Positions 18,696 to 27,928 of a DNA stretch of 64,000 bases are shown piece by piece. Source of the DNA: UPXZ01 sp047973025 (GTDB lineage Bacteria > Bacteroidota > Bacteroidia > Bacteroidales > Paludibacteraceae). Numbering within the stretch: the stretch's first letter is position 1; each line of letters starts with the position of its first letter. The position numbers were made by a program, and so were the translations under genes. The DNA lies in NCBI GenBank assembly GCA_047973025.1, contig JBKEBE010000012.1, forward strand, positions 8,084-72,083, read 5' to 3'. The notes beneath the pieces were generated by a model. It made no database searches, was not told the DNA's origin, and worked only from the letters and a program-made list of their open reading frames with translations.

Positions 18696-19592
18696 TCATT
18701 TCGAACCAATGTATAAAAAAACAAGTCCAATGAGTACCAAAACCAAATCAATGAGTTTGGATTTGATGTTACTCTCTTTGAAAATATACACTCCCCCTAA
18801 GAAACTGACCAAAACGCTACTACGACGAATCATCGACACAACTGATATCATCGATCCGTCCAGACTCAATGCCCAAAAATAAATCAAATCGGCCGCAGAA
18901 AGAAACAGGGATATAAAAATAATGGAGTAGCGCCATCGGAATTTGGTTTTTCCAAACGTTTTGTTTCGATACAGTAGGAGAAAGAATATGCCGGTTAATA
19001 TTGTTTGGTACAGTAAGTACCAACTTTGTACAAACATACGGTCGTAGTGTTGCATCAGAAACTTGTCGTACAAACCGCTGACTGCGCCAATAACAACCGA
19101 CAGCAAAAGTAACCAGACAAATTTGTCGCGTTTGAAATCAACCCCTTCTTTTTTGCCCGAATAGCTCATCAGAAGCAAGGATGAAATTCCAATAATAATC
19201 CCAATCCACTGGTAGCCATTGAGTTGCTCGCCAAAAATTAAAGTAGCACCAGCTAACGTCAAAACGGGCTGGGATGCTTTAACCGGACCTACGAGCGTAA
19301 TGGAAAGATGCTTAATGGCGTAATATCCGCAGAACCAGGAAGAAAAAACGATACATGATTTCAACATAACGTGCAGATGCGCGTCCATACTTCCTGTAGG
19401 AACATGGAAGAAATTTTCGGGAGAGATAAAACCTACGGATGAAAGCAGAATCAGGGGAACAAAAAATAAAGCACTCAACGCCGTGGAAACAAAAAGAACG
19501 CTCAATACTGCGTTCTCTCGCAAAGATGCTTTTTGAAAGATATTGTAAATACCCAACAGGAATGAAGAAACCAACGCGCCAATTACCCACAT
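18696..19592 (-). CDS. EamA/DMT-superfamily membrane transporter
   Basis: A 298-residue protein with about ten hydrophobic helices arranged as two EamA halves (first half ending GATLIFGEQLNGYQWIGIII, second half ending FLGGVYIFKESNIKSKLIDL). These Glu-containing ends of helices 4 and 9 are typical of drug/metabolite transporters. The substrate is unknown. The ATG lies 8 nt after a -7 box, so the leader is very short. Confidence 0.88.
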   Translation of the reverse strand: MWVIGALVSSFLLGIYNIFQKASLRENAVLSVLFVSTALSALFFVPLILLSSVGFISPENFFHVPTGSMDAHLHVMLKSCIVFSSWFCGYYAIKHLSITLVGPVKASQPVLTLAGATLIFGEQLNGYQWIGIIIGISSLLLMSYSGKKEGVDFKRDKFVWLLLLSVVIGAVSGLYDKFLMQHYDRMFVQSWYLLYQTILTGIFFLLLYRNKTFGKTKFRWRYSIIFISLFLSAADLIYFWALSLDGSMISVVSMIRRSSVLVSFLGGVYIFKESNIKSKLIDLVLVLIGLVFLYIGSK

Positions 19593-19600
19593 ATTGTGTG

Positions 19601-19630
19601 CAAAGGTACAGAATATTAGTCAACAACAAA
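19601..19630 (-). promoter_or_regulatory. Promoter of the DMT transporter
   Basis: On the minus strand TTTG (19630-19627), 18 bp spacer, TACCTTTG (19608-19601). Both elements match the Bacteroidota consensus with a spacer one base shorter than usual. The start codon begins 9 nt after the box. Confidence 0.6.
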
Positions 19631-19740
19631 GCGAGCGACGGAAAAAACAAGATTTACCTTTTGCGGAAAGACAGGCATACCTTTCGCTTATTTGTCAAGT
19701 TTTAAAAATCACGGCATGTTTGCATTTGTTCTTAAAAAAA

Positions 19741-19771
19741 ACAAGGATATCCTTTCTATGGATATCCTTGT
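19741..19771 (-). terminator. Intrinsic terminator of the S9 peptidase gene
   Basis: Perfect 12-bp stem ACAAGGATATCC with its complement and a 7-nt loop. Read on the minus strand it runs into a long T tract (TTTTTTTT), 22 nt after the S9 peptidase stop codon. Confidence 0.92.
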
Positions 19772-19793
19772 CGAATATTTCGAAATACGCAAC

Positions 19794-22067
19794 TTATTTC
19801 AGGTATTTAGCCAAGAAATCCATCATGGAGCTGTAAAACTCCAAGCGATTTTCTTCGCGCGCAAAGCCATGTCCTTCGTTGTATTTGACCATGTATGGTA
19901 CTTCAAATCCTTTGGCGCGCAATGCTGTAACGATTTGATCGCTCTCGTCGATGTTTACACGTGGATCGTTGGCTCCCTGTACTACAAATAGGGGCTTTTT
20001 GATTTTATCAATGTGATTGACCGGCGATACTTCGCGAGCGATTTTTAGCTCTTCCGGATTGTCAAGGTCGTACCAAATAGCTTTCATCATATCCATCATC
20101 GGTTTCCAGTACTCGGGGATAGACGTAAAGAATGTTTCAATATTGGATACCCCTACATAATCTACTCCGCAGGCATATAAATCCGGTGTTTTTACCAATC
20201 CCATCAGCGTGGCATATCCACCGTGGCTTCCGCCGTAGATAGCGATTCTGTCTTTGTCCGCCCAACCTTGTTCGATTACGTATTTTACGCCGTCTTCCAC
20301 GTCGTCCATCAACTTTCGTCCGATTTGTTTGAACCCGGCACGCAAAAATTCTTTTCCGTAGCCACCCGAGATGCGGAAGTTGACTTGTAGTGTCGCATAT
20401 CCACGACTGGCGAAAAGTTGTGTTTCAGGATTAAATCCCCAACTATCGCGAATGCCTTGTGGTCCACCGTGCGGGTTTACCACCAGTGGTACTTTCTTTC
20501 CTTGCAGCGCTTCTTTGGGTAGTGTAATGTATCCGTGGATCGTCAGACCATCGCGACTTTTGAACGTAATCGGACGCATTTCTGCCATGTCCGCTTCTTT
20601 GAGTTGTGGCATCAAGTCATACAGCAGGCTGAATTTTTTCGTTTTAGTGTCGTATTGGTAGTAAGTTCCGTAAAGCTTGTCGCTCTGAACGGCCATCAGG
20701 AAAGTTGTTTCATTATCGTCGTAATCCGTAATGTAGAATTCCTTATCCGGAAATTGTTTCTTCATTCTTTTTGTCAGGTCTTTGTACGTTTTACTTACAG
20801 GCAGTATGACGTATTTTTCGCCCTCGTAGGCAAAATAATCCACTTCCCAGCCACGTTTGCGTGATGTTCCCATGCCGGAAACGTCGTAATCGGGATTGGA
20901 AAACACTTTCTTAATCTCTTTGTTTTGTTTTAAATCATATAGGACAATTTCCGTTTTGTCGCCATCCAGATTTGTCATCACATAGGCTTCGTCCGGATTA
21001 GCAGAAGCATAGTTGAAGCGGATAATGCTGAAGGTGTCATCCCATTTGGTGTGTTTGAGTAGTTTGAATTCGCCTGTAGTCAGATCTTTGTACCATAGTT
21101 CCATTTCGATACCGTTTACCATTTTGGTATAACCGCGCAGGTTGCCATCTTTGTCAAAGTCGTAGCCTTGAATCGGGTTGGCTGCATCTTTATTTTCATA
21201 CAGTTGCGTAATTTCGCCGTTAACCACATTCAGACGATAGGGTTCAAAGATTTGCTTGTTGTTTTTATTCATCAAAACGATAATAATATCTTTCTGCTCT
21301 TTAAGAATTGTTTGAATCATTGCGCGAACGCCATCATACGGAGTTAGATCGCGTGAATTTTTTCCGTCAATATCGGTAGCATAGATGTGGTAGTTTTCAT
21401 CGCCACCTTTGTCCATCACATAGTACAGCCGGTTGTCGTTTATCCAACCGTATCCTTTTATCAGTTCGTCTTTTTCTTCAATGGCGCGCACTACTTTTCC
21501 GGTAGCTACTTCTTTTACATACACGTGGTTTTTAGATGCGTTGTCTTTTTCATAATAAGACATGTATTTGCCATTGGGTGAAAGTTGGAAAGAGCTTGCT
21601 TTGGGTCGTGCAAAATAATCTTCCACTTTGTATTTGTAGTTTCCTTGATCCAAGGCAGCAAGGTTTTTCAGTTCGTCATCCGTAGTGGCAAGTGCCGGAT
21701 TTCCGGGCAATTTGCTTTCAAACTTTTTCAACGTAAGCGGAAAATCCATTCCGGCTTGTTTGAAAGTTCCCACGATGCTGTCGGCAGCGAGTGAACCCGT
21801 AAAAGTAGCTTGCATAGCATTGGAAGTGATGTTGAGTAGATTTTCGTCAACTTCCGTTTTGTCAATCGGAATTCCTGTAGCGCCTTGCATTGGCACATCA
21901 AGGGTAGATGAATACGTCCCATCTGCTTCGGTAATGTGGAAAATAAGTTCTAAACTTACCCCCTGCACCGAAATCGAGCCTTTCCAGTCGCCGGTAAAGT
22001 CTTGTGCTTTGATAATCATAGCTGTAAATAAAATGGCGAATATAACGCCTGTTTTTTTGATGTTCAT
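19794..22067 (-). CDS. Secreted S9-family (prolyl oligopeptidase-type) serine peptidase
   Basis: The 757-residue exported peptidase has a signal peptide (MNIKKTGVIFAILFTAMII KA), a small N-terminal domain of about 110 residues (FTGDWKGSISVQGVSLELIF, lipocalin/DUF-like), a beta-propeller (about 140-490, with LSPNGKYMSYY) and a C-terminal alpha/beta hydrolase. The catalytic triad is visible: Ser in GGSHGGY (about 613), Asp in GANDPRVN (about 700), His in NEGHGF (about 733). Such enzymes cleave short peptides in the periplasm, in keeping with the two peptide transporters nearby. Exact specificity (dipeptidyl or acylaminoacyl) is not visible. Confidence 0.93.
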   Translation of the reverse strand: MNIKKTGVIFAILFTAMIIKAQDFTGDWKGSISVQGVSLELIFHITEADGTYSSTLDVPMQGATGIPIDKTEVDENLLNITSNAMQATFTGSLAADSIVGTFKQAGMDFPLTLKKFESKLPGNPALATTDDELKNLAALDQGNYKYKVEDYFARPKASSFQLSPNGKYMSYYEKDNASKNHVYVKEVATGKVVRAIEEKDELIKGYGWINDNRLYYVMDKGGDENYHIYATDIDGKNSRDLTPYDGVRAMIQTILKEQKDIIIVLMNKNNKQIFEPYRLNVVNGEITQLYENKDAANPIQGYDFDKDGNLRGYTKMVNGIEMELWYKDLTTGEFKLLKHTKWDDTFSIIRFNYASANPDEAYVMTNLDGDKTEIVLYDLKQNKEIKKVFSNPDYDVSGMGTSRKRGWEVDYFAYEGEKYVILPVSKTYKDLTKRMKKQFPDKEFYITDYDDNETTFLMAVQSDKLYGTYYQYDTKTKKFSLLYDLMPQLKEADMAEMRPITFKSRDGLTIHGYITLPKEALQGKKVPLVVNPHGGPQGIRDSWGFNPETQLFASRGYATLQVNFRISGGYGKEFLRAGFKQIGRKLMDDVEDGVKYVIEQGWADKDRIAIYGGSHGGYATLMGLVKTPDLYACGVDYVGVSNIETFFTSIPEYWKPMMDMMKAIWYDLDNPEELKIAREVSPVNHIDKIKKPLFVVQGANDPRVNIDESDQIVTALRAKGFEVPYMVKYNEGHGFAREENRLEFYSSMMDFLAKYLK

Positions 22068-22169
22068 AAATTTGTATGTATTAATTTCTAATTATTGGTA
22101 TCGTTTTGAATACACCGGGCTTGTGTCCCGAAGTAGGACTTATTTTCATCGGTGGTCATACATTTCGGC

Positions 22170-22886
22170 TCACGTACAATTACCATCCGTATCGCAAACA
22201 TTTCCTTCTGCAATGTTGTTTAATGGTTTGATGTTGTTTTTAGTAGCCCATTCGTTGTATGATTTTTCTAATGATTGTAAAAAAACTTCTACGGCTTGCG
22301 CGCCCGAAACAGCGTATTTCCTGTCAAACACAAAAAATGGAACTCCACTGACACCTATCTGACGCGCTTCACGAATATCCTTGTTAACTTCAAAGGCATA
22401 CGTATCAGCAGTCAGCGCGTTACTAACGTCTTCAGCAGTCAATCCTATTTCGACACCCAAGCGCACAAGCGTTTCTTCTTCATTCAGATTCTCTCCATCC
22501 ACAAAGAATGCTTTGAAAAAACGTTCTTCGGCTTCACTGCCCAACGTTTTCGATTTTGCCAATTGGATTATTTTATGGGCGTTAAACGTGTTTGCGACAA
22601 TCATTTTCTCAAAATCATACTTCAGACCGGCTTTTGAAGCCATTTGCGTAACACTCGTAAACATTCGTAACGCTTCATCCATCGAAATTCCTTTGCGGTT
22701 GGCAATATACACGGCTTCGCTTTCCGGATTTTCCGGTTTATACACATAGTCCGGGTCGAGCAGGTATGATTTCCATTCTATTTCAACTTTATCTCTGTCT
22801 GCAAATTCAGATAACGCTTTTTCAAAATGACGCTTACCGATATAGCAAAATGGACAAGCTACATCACTCCAAATTTCTACTTTCAT
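22170..22886 (-). CDS. DsbA-family oxidoreductase, FrnE type
   Basis: A cytoplasmic thioredoxin-fold protein of 238 residues. It begins MKVEIWSDVACPFCYIGKRH with the CPFC active site at residues 11-14, an alpha-helical insertion, and the cis-Pro segment GVSGVPFFVFDRKYAVSGAQ around 195-210, typical of FrnE/2-hydroxychromene-carboxylate-isomerase-like DsbA proteins. There is no signal peptide. The C-terminus ends with two extra cysteines (NVCDTDGNCT). It is probably a disulfide isomerase or a glutathione-type transferase; the substrate is unknown. Confidence 0.9.
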   Translation of the reverse strand: MKVEIWSDVACPFCYIGKRHFEKALSEFADRDKVEIEWKSYLLDPDYVYKPENPESEAVYIANRKGISMDEALRMFTSVTQMASKAGLKYDFEKMIVANTFNAHKIIQLAKSKTLGSEAEERFFKAFFVDGENLNEEETLVRLGVEIGLTAEDVSNALTADTYAFEVNKDIREARQIGVSGVPFFVFDRKYAVSGAQAVEVFLQSLEKSYNEWATKNNIKPLNNIAEGNVCDTDGNCT

Positions 22887-23211
22887 GTTAAGTTGATCCT
22901 TTTTTTAGGTCGTATAAAAAATTTATTCGTACAATTTTACGACAATTTATTGATATTTACAATTTTTTTTTCTTCTCTTTTTTATGCAAGAAATTAAATG
23001 TAATCGAAAGAAATTTTCAAAAAAAGATAGTTGTCTTTTTATGTCGGATACATCAAACTTAATATTTAAATATGTTTCAATCTATTAAATGGGCACTGGT
23101 GCTTGAATCTCCACAATGTTAATAAACGTTTTCAAAAGGGATATTTGGAGGATTTTCATTACTTTTGCATGAATTTTTAAACGAAATTCAGCGAAATAAA
23201 CATCCAAATTT
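22887..23211 (+). promoter_or_regulatory. 325-bp AT-rich divergent promoter region
   Basis: No gene is visible. It separates the FrnE-like gene from the outer-membrane protein gene. TACTTTTG at 23160-23167 is a perfect -7 element for the plus-strand gene, giving a leader of about 40 nt. T-rich tracts dominate the minus-strand side. Confidence 0.5.
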
Positions 23212-23889
23212 ATGAGAATTAAACTATTGATAATTACGCTATTCACACTTCTGTTTGTGGACGTTCAGGCGCAAACGTCTAATCCGGATTCAACTAAAAA
23301 TGGCGGAAACACGAAATTCAGAGCAATAACAGGGTATGGTCAAACGTATCGGTATGGGGATTATATTGTCAAATCGCCCTACCACACGATAAGTGCCGGA
23401 GGGCATATCGAAATTCCGATTAAGCTTGGTTTAGGAGTGGAAACGGGGATGAAATATTCATTTGCGACAGGCGACAGGGAACAAATATACAACCATTACG
23501 ATACCGCTTTTTTCAAATATTCCGGTCATTGGATAGATATCCCTATTCGAATTACCTACACTTTACCCATTTTTTGGGGGATGAAGATTTTTGGATATGC
23601 CGGTCCGAATATTAACATCGGTCTGTCGCAGACTTCCAAAACTACTTATATACCAAAGGAAACAGATATTCCGAACCCGTTGGAAGGTTATCCTGTGTCC
23701 GGTACCTATAGTCTGTATGGCTCCGAATTGCGTCGGATTTCATTCCAACTCGGCGCGGGAGGCGGTGTCCAGTGGAAGAACTACCGCCTGAGAAGTGGCT
23801 ATGACTGGGGTCTAAGTAACGTTGGAATGCATAAAGACCGTCCTGAAAAAATCAGGGGATGGCATGTAACCTTTGAATACGAATTTTAG
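23212..23889 (+). CDS. Outer-membrane beta-barrel protein
   Basis: A 225-residue protein with a signal peptide (MRIKLLIITLFTLLFVDVQA) and alternating beta-strand pattern from about residue 35 onward. It ends GWHVTFEYEF with a C-terminal Phe typical of outer-membrane barrels. It resembles the generic 8-strand PorT/OmpX-like barrels of Bacteroidota. Function is unknown. It has its own promoter and terminator, so it is monocistronic. Confidence 0.8.
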   Translation: MRIKLLIITLFTLLFVDVQAQTSNPDSTKNGGNTKFRAITGYGQTYRYGDYIVKSPYHTISAGGHIEIPIKLGLGVETGMKYSFATGDREQIYNHYDTAFFKYSGHWIDIPIRITYTLPIFWGMKIFGYAGPNINIGLSQTSKTTYIPKETDIPNPLEGYPVSGTYSLYGSELRRISFQLGAGGGVQWKNYRLRSGYDWGLSNVGMHKDRPEKIRGWHVTFEYEF

Positions 23890-23915
23890 AATAAAAAAGT
23901 AAACTCTAAAAAAGG

Positions 23916-23937
23916 CGGTTTTACACATGTAGAACCG
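23916..23937 (+). terminator. Intrinsic terminator after the barrel gene
   Basis: Stem CGGTTTTAC / GTAGAACCG (one G-T pair) with an ACAT loop, followed by a run of T residues (TTTTTTTATATTTTTTG). It lies 28 bp before the next gene. Confidence 0.85.
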
Positions 23938-23964
23938 TTTTTTTATATTTTTTGAAATTAACTT

Positions 23965-25347
23965 ATGGCTTTAGTTACAAAAATCGACAACGAATTAGGA
24001 ACGGAAGATGTCGGGAAACTACTTTGGCGGTATTCGGTACCGGCAATTGTGGGGATGATGGTTTCGTCGCTCTACAATATTATCGACCGGATGTATATCG
24101 GATTGGGTGTTGGTCCGTTGGCTATTTCCGGTTTGGCACTGACTTTCCCGTTCATGAATTTCCTGTCGGCATTCAGCATGTTGATCGGAGCCGGCGCTTC
24201 CGCACGTATTTCCATTCGAATGGGTGAAGGGGACAAAGGCCGAGCTGAACATATTTTGGGTAATGCGCTGGTGCTTACGCTAATCATTTCTACAATCATC
24301 GTTACGTTTTCGCTTATTTTCTTAGAGCCGATACTCTATATGTTCGGTGGAAGCGAGAACACACTCCGCTACGCTAAAGAATTTATGCACATTATTATTC
24401 CCGGCACGATGTTATCTTCGTTGCTTTTTGGGTTTAACAGTATCATGAGAGCATCGGGTTATCCCAAAAAAGCCATGATTACGATGATAATAAGTGCCGT
24501 TATCAATGTTGCGTTGGCTCCGGTATTCATTTTCGGATTCAAAATGGGGATTGCCGGAGCGGCATGGGCTACTGTTTGTGCTTATTCTGTAGGAATGGTT
24601 TGGGTAATGTCACATTTTTTTAATAAGAGAAGTAATCTAAGGTTTCACCGGAAGAGCCTTAAATTAGACAAACAAATTGTGCGCTCCATCGTAGATATCG
24701 GCATGTCTCCTTTCAGTATGCAGATTGCCGCCAGTATTACCGTCGTGCTGATGAACAGGGCATTGATGACGCATGGTGGCGATTTGGCAATCGGTGCGCT
24801 GGGAATACAAAACGGGATTACTACGCTGATTATCATGTTTATCATTGGGCTTAATCAGGGAGCACAGCCTATTCTTGGATTCAACTACGGCGCGCGTAGT
24901 TATGACCGAATGTTTAATGTCTTAAAAAAAACAGCGGTTGTCGCTACGATTGTTTCTTTTGTTGGATTTCTCATGGGTATGTTTATCCCGGATATATTGG
25001 CCGGTATGTTTACGCGGGATGCCGAACTTAAGTCGCTCGCGACTCGAGCAATTCGTATTTCTGTAATTATCTACCCTTTAATCGGGGCACAGATCGTGTT
25101 TACTAACTTTTTCCAATCAATCGGGAAAGCCAAAATTTCCATGGTATTAAGCCTTACGCGCCAAGTGCTATTTTTAATCCCCTGTTTGATGATTCTACCT
25201 TCGATTTTCGGGCTGGATGGCGTTTGGGGTTCCATGCCTGTCGCGGACATGCTTTCGGTAATCGTAACGACGACGACTCTCATCGTGTTTGTCCGAAAGT
25301 TCAAGAAAGAGCATCCGTATGAACAACAGAATTTCAATGTAGTATGA
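23965..25347 (+). CDS. MATE-family multidrug efflux transporter
   Basis: A 460-residue inner-membrane Na+/H+-coupled antiporter with 12 helices in two MatE halves (VPAIVGMMVSSLYNIIDRMY in the first, GMSPFSMQIAASITVVLMNR in the second, and QPILGFNYGARSYDRM). Length is normal. It probably exports cationic drugs or metabolites. The start ATG lies 27 bp after the preceding terminator; the T-rich stretch between them (TATTTTTTG) may serve as its promoter. Confidence 0.94.
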   Translation: MALVTKIDNELGTEDVGKLLWRYSVPAIVGMMVSSLYNIIDRMYIGLGVGPLAISGLALTFPFMNFLSAFSMLIGAGASARISIRMGEGDKGRAEHILGNALVLTLIISTIIVTFSLIFLEPILYMFGGSENTLRYAKEFMHIIIPGTMLSSLLFGFNSIMRASGYPKKAMITMIISAVINVALAPVFIFGFKMGIAGAAWATVCAYSVGMVWVMSHFFNKRSNLRFHRKSLKLDKQIVRSIVDIGMSPFSMQIAASITVVLMNRALMTHGGDLAIGALGIQNGITTLIIMFIIGLNQGAQPILGFNYGARSYDRMFNVLKKTAVVATIVSFVGFLMGMFIPDILAGMFTRDAELKSLATRAIRISVIIYPLIGAQIVFTNFFQSIGKAKISMVLSLTRQVLFLIPCLMILPSIFGLDGVWGSMPVADMLSVIVTTTTLIVFVRKFKKEHPYEQQNFNVV

Positions 25348-25511
25348 TATATTTGTTCTACGCGTTAGTTTAAGCTACTCCTCAAACTTTGAACAAAATC
25401 AGGACAAGGTCTTGAGAAGTGGCTCAGGTCGAAGTCGAAATTCGTCACGAACTATCCTGTCAATCGGTGAATAATTTGCAGATTCACAAAATAGTATTCA
25501 CTAAAAATAAT

Positions 25512-25519
25512 TAACTTTG
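25512..25519 (+). promoter_or_regulatory. -7 promoter box of the LptF/G permease gene
   Basis: TAACTTTG matches TAnnTTTG, 22 nt before the ATG at 25542. The nearest TTTG upstream is 33 bp away, too far for a normal -33. The 194-bp gap contains nothing else notable. Confidence 0.5.
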
Positions 25520-25541
25520 CACTCTTAGTTCGTTTTTCAGC

Positions 25542-27026
25542 ATGTTTCGGATAAAAAAATTAGATAAATACATCCTCAAGTCTTTTCTGACTTATTTTTT
25601 CATGACCTTTTTTATATGTGTCCTGATTCTTTTGATGCAGTTTTTTTGGAAGCAGATGCCCGATTTGATTGGAAAAGGAGTGGGGTGGGGAGTATTAACT
25701 GAGTTTTTTTGGTATGCTACGCTTCAAACGATACCGATGGCGCTACCGTTAGCCATTTTGCTGGCAGCACTGATGAATTTCGGGAATTTGGGAGAAAATT
25801 TTGAACTTACTGCCATGAAATCGGCCGGAATTTCACTTTTTAGAATCATGCGCGGATTAATTGTTTTTATTGCCGGCATGTGTATAGCGGCTTTTTTCTT
25901 TTCAAATAATGTCCTTCCAATGGCTCAGACCAAACTTTGGACACTTATTTTTTCGTTGAGACAAAAATCCCCAGAATTTGAAATCCCAGAAGGGCAGTTT
26001 TACAACGGCATCAACGGTTATAACATCTACATTCGAGATAAAGATCCGTCAAAGCGTTTGTTGAAAGATTTGATGATCTATGATTTCTCCAATGGATTTG
26101 ATAACGCGACCGTCATGCTTGCCGATTCGGGCAGAGTGGAATTTACTTCGGATAACAAATATTTGAAATTATCGCTATTCTCAGGTGAAAGTTTTCAAAA
26201 CCTTCGTTCGCAAGGCGGTCAGTACAATTCAAAAAACATTCCTTACCGTCGGGAAGAATTCAGTACAAGAACCATGTTGCTCGATTTTGATACGGAGTTT
26301 AGTCGGTATGACGAATCCATTCTCAAGGATCAACATGTGAGTAAAAATGTAATTCAACTCTCTCAAACCATCGACTCGGTATCTCAAGTTGTAGAAGCTC
26401 GAGGTATTGACCAAGCGCGTGAGATGACCACGTCGGAATTTTATCAGTTGCGAAATCCGGAGTTTACAAAACTGAACAACGAAGTTGTAACGGATCAGAA
26501 CGATTCGTTGATCTCCACAATCAAAACGCTCCATATCGATTCGTTGTTTTTGTTGTTGGAGCAAGCGCAAATGCAGGAAGCAGTCAGTGTTGCCTACCAG
26601 AATGCAAAGCAGATGAAAGATAAAATAGATTATAACAAAATCATGCTCGAAGAGCCGACCTACTACGTCAGACGACATCAGATCGAGTGGCATCGGAAGT
26701 TTACCCTGTCCTTCGCGTGTCTTATCTTTTTCTTCATCGGCGCGCCCTTAGGAGCTATTGTTCGCAAAGGGGGATTGGGATTTCCGGTCGTTATTTCTGT
26801 CGTTCTTTTCGTTATCTATTACATCATCGACACCACCGGCTACAAGATGGCGCGCGAAGGGTTTTGGGATGTGTATCAAGGTATGTGGCTGAGTTCCGCC
26901 GTGTTGTTCCCTTTCGGAATATTTTTAACGTGGAAAGCTGTTACTGACGCGAGTTTCTTTCGAGCAGAGTCATACACGAAGCTTGTTGACAAGGTCAAAT
27001 CTTTTTTCAGTAAAAGAAAAAAATAA
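25542..27026 (+). CDS. LptF/LptG-family (YjgP/YjgQ) permease
   Basis: Inner-membrane subunit of the lipopolysaccharide export ABC transporter. The 494-residue protein has three N-terminal helices (about 15-125, starting LDKYILKSFLTYFFMTFFIC), a large periplasmic beta-jellyroll region with a long insertion (about 130-375), and three C-terminal helices (CLIFFFIGAPLGAIVRKGGLG...). The basic N-terminal LDKYILK segment is typical. Bacteroidota members are longer than E. coli LptF because of the periplasmic insert. Partner LptB and the second permease are outside the window. Confidence 0.9.
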   Translation: MFRIKKLDKYILKSFLTYFFMTFFICVLILLMQFFWKQMPDLIGKGVGWGVLTEFFWYATLQTIPMALPLAILLAALMNFGNLGENFELTAMKSAGISLFRIMRGLIVFIAGMCIAAFFFSNNVLPMAQTKLWTLIFSLRQKSPEFEIPEGQFYNGINGYNIYIRDKDPSKRLLKDLMIYDFSNGFDNATVMLADSGRVEFTSDNKYLKLSLFSGESFQNLRSQGGQYNSKNIPYRREEFSTRTMLLDFDTEFSRYDESILKDQHVSKNVIQLSQTIDSVSQVVEARGIDQAREMTTSEFYQLRNPEFTKLNNEVVTDQNDSLISTIKTLHIDSLFLLLEQAQMQEAVSVAYQNAKQMKDKIDYNKIMLEEPTYYVRRHQIEWHRKFTLSFACLIFFFIGAPLGAIVRKGGLGFPVVISVVLFVIYYIIDTTGYKMAREGFWDVYQGMWLSSAVLFPFGIFLTWKAVTDASFFRAESYTKLVDKVKSFFSKRKK

Positions 27027-27097
27027 GATTTTCTATTGTCAATAAATTGATGATGAAGATTGACTAATTGTGGTTTGTTTTTTGATAAATTAAAAAA

Positions 27098-27859
27098 ATG
27101 GATAAAATCTGGATATATGCATTGATAAGTACGCTGATAGTAAGCGTCATATCGTTAATCGGCGTACTGCTGTTTGCCATAAACAGTAAGAAATTAGAGC
27201 GATTTTTACTCTATTTAGTGTCTTTTTCTGTGGGTGCTTTGTTGGGAAACGCTTTTTTTCATTTGATTCCAGAATCTTATTTTCACATAGAATCAGCGCA
27301 GTGGGTATCTTGGTTGATATTAGGCGGTTTTTTGCTTTTCTTTTTGATTGAGCAATTATTGCATAATTACCAACATTCTACGGAAGTAGATTCTACGAGA
27401 ACAAAACCCTATGGCTATTTGAGTTTGTATGCCGACGGAATTCATAATTTTACCGACGGAATTCTGATTGGCGCGGCGTGGTTGTTCTCTCCCGAAATGG
27501 GCATCGCAACCACCATAACCGTTATACTACACGAAATTCCACAAGAAATCAGCGATTTCGGGATTTTGCTTCGTGCCGGTTTCTCTAGAAAGAAAGCGTT
27601 GTTTTACAACTTCGTAGTAGCCACTTTCGCGATCCTGGGCACATTGATAACTTTGTGGATTGGACATGAAGTGGAACATTTATCAACTTATGTGCTACCT
27701 GTTGCCGCAGGTGGTTTCATCTATTTAGCCGCTACAAGCCTGCTACCCGAAGTGTTGAAGCATACGAACAAGAGAAATTGGATAGCATACAGCCTTGTAG
27801 TATTACTCGGGATGGCATTGATGTATTATTTTAGCCTTCACGGGGGGCACCATCATTAG
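27098..27859 (+). CDS. ZIP-family divalent metal transporter
   Basis: A 253-residue inner-membrane metal uptake protein with eight helices. The two signature helices are visible: HNFTDGILIGAAW (helix 4) and LHEIPQEISDFGILL (helix 5), which carry the metal-binding His, Asp and Glu residues. The C-terminus is a His-rich SLHGGHHH. Zinc is the likely main substrate. It is 71 bp downstream of the LptF/G permease on the same strand. Confidence 0.93.
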   Translation: MDKIWIYALISTLIVSVISLIGVLLFAINSKKLERFLLYLVSFSVGALLGNAFFHLIPESYFHIESAQWVSWLILGGFLLFFLIEQLLHNYQHSTEVDSTRTKPYGYLSLYADGIHNFTDGILIGAAWLFSPEMGIATTITVILHEIPQEISDFGILLRAGFSRKKALFYNFVVATFAILGTLITLWIGHEVEHLSTYVLPVAAGGFIYLAATSLLPEVLKHTNKRNWIAYSLVVLLGMALMYYFSLHGGHHH

Positions 27860-27928
27860 TGGGTTGGTGTTGTTCTATAAGGTTGTCTCTTGTGTTTATA
27901 TCCTTTGCTAAAACTTAGATTAAAATTC

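Noticed and set aside
18539..18700. Possible purine riboswitch upstream of purL
   Set aside because: No conserved purine aptamer core or paired stems could be recognised.
21685..22362. A 225-codon plus-strand frame spanning the S9 peptidase start and FrnE-like end
   Set aside because: Crosses two well-supported minus-strand genes and their gap; composition is that of antisense DNA.
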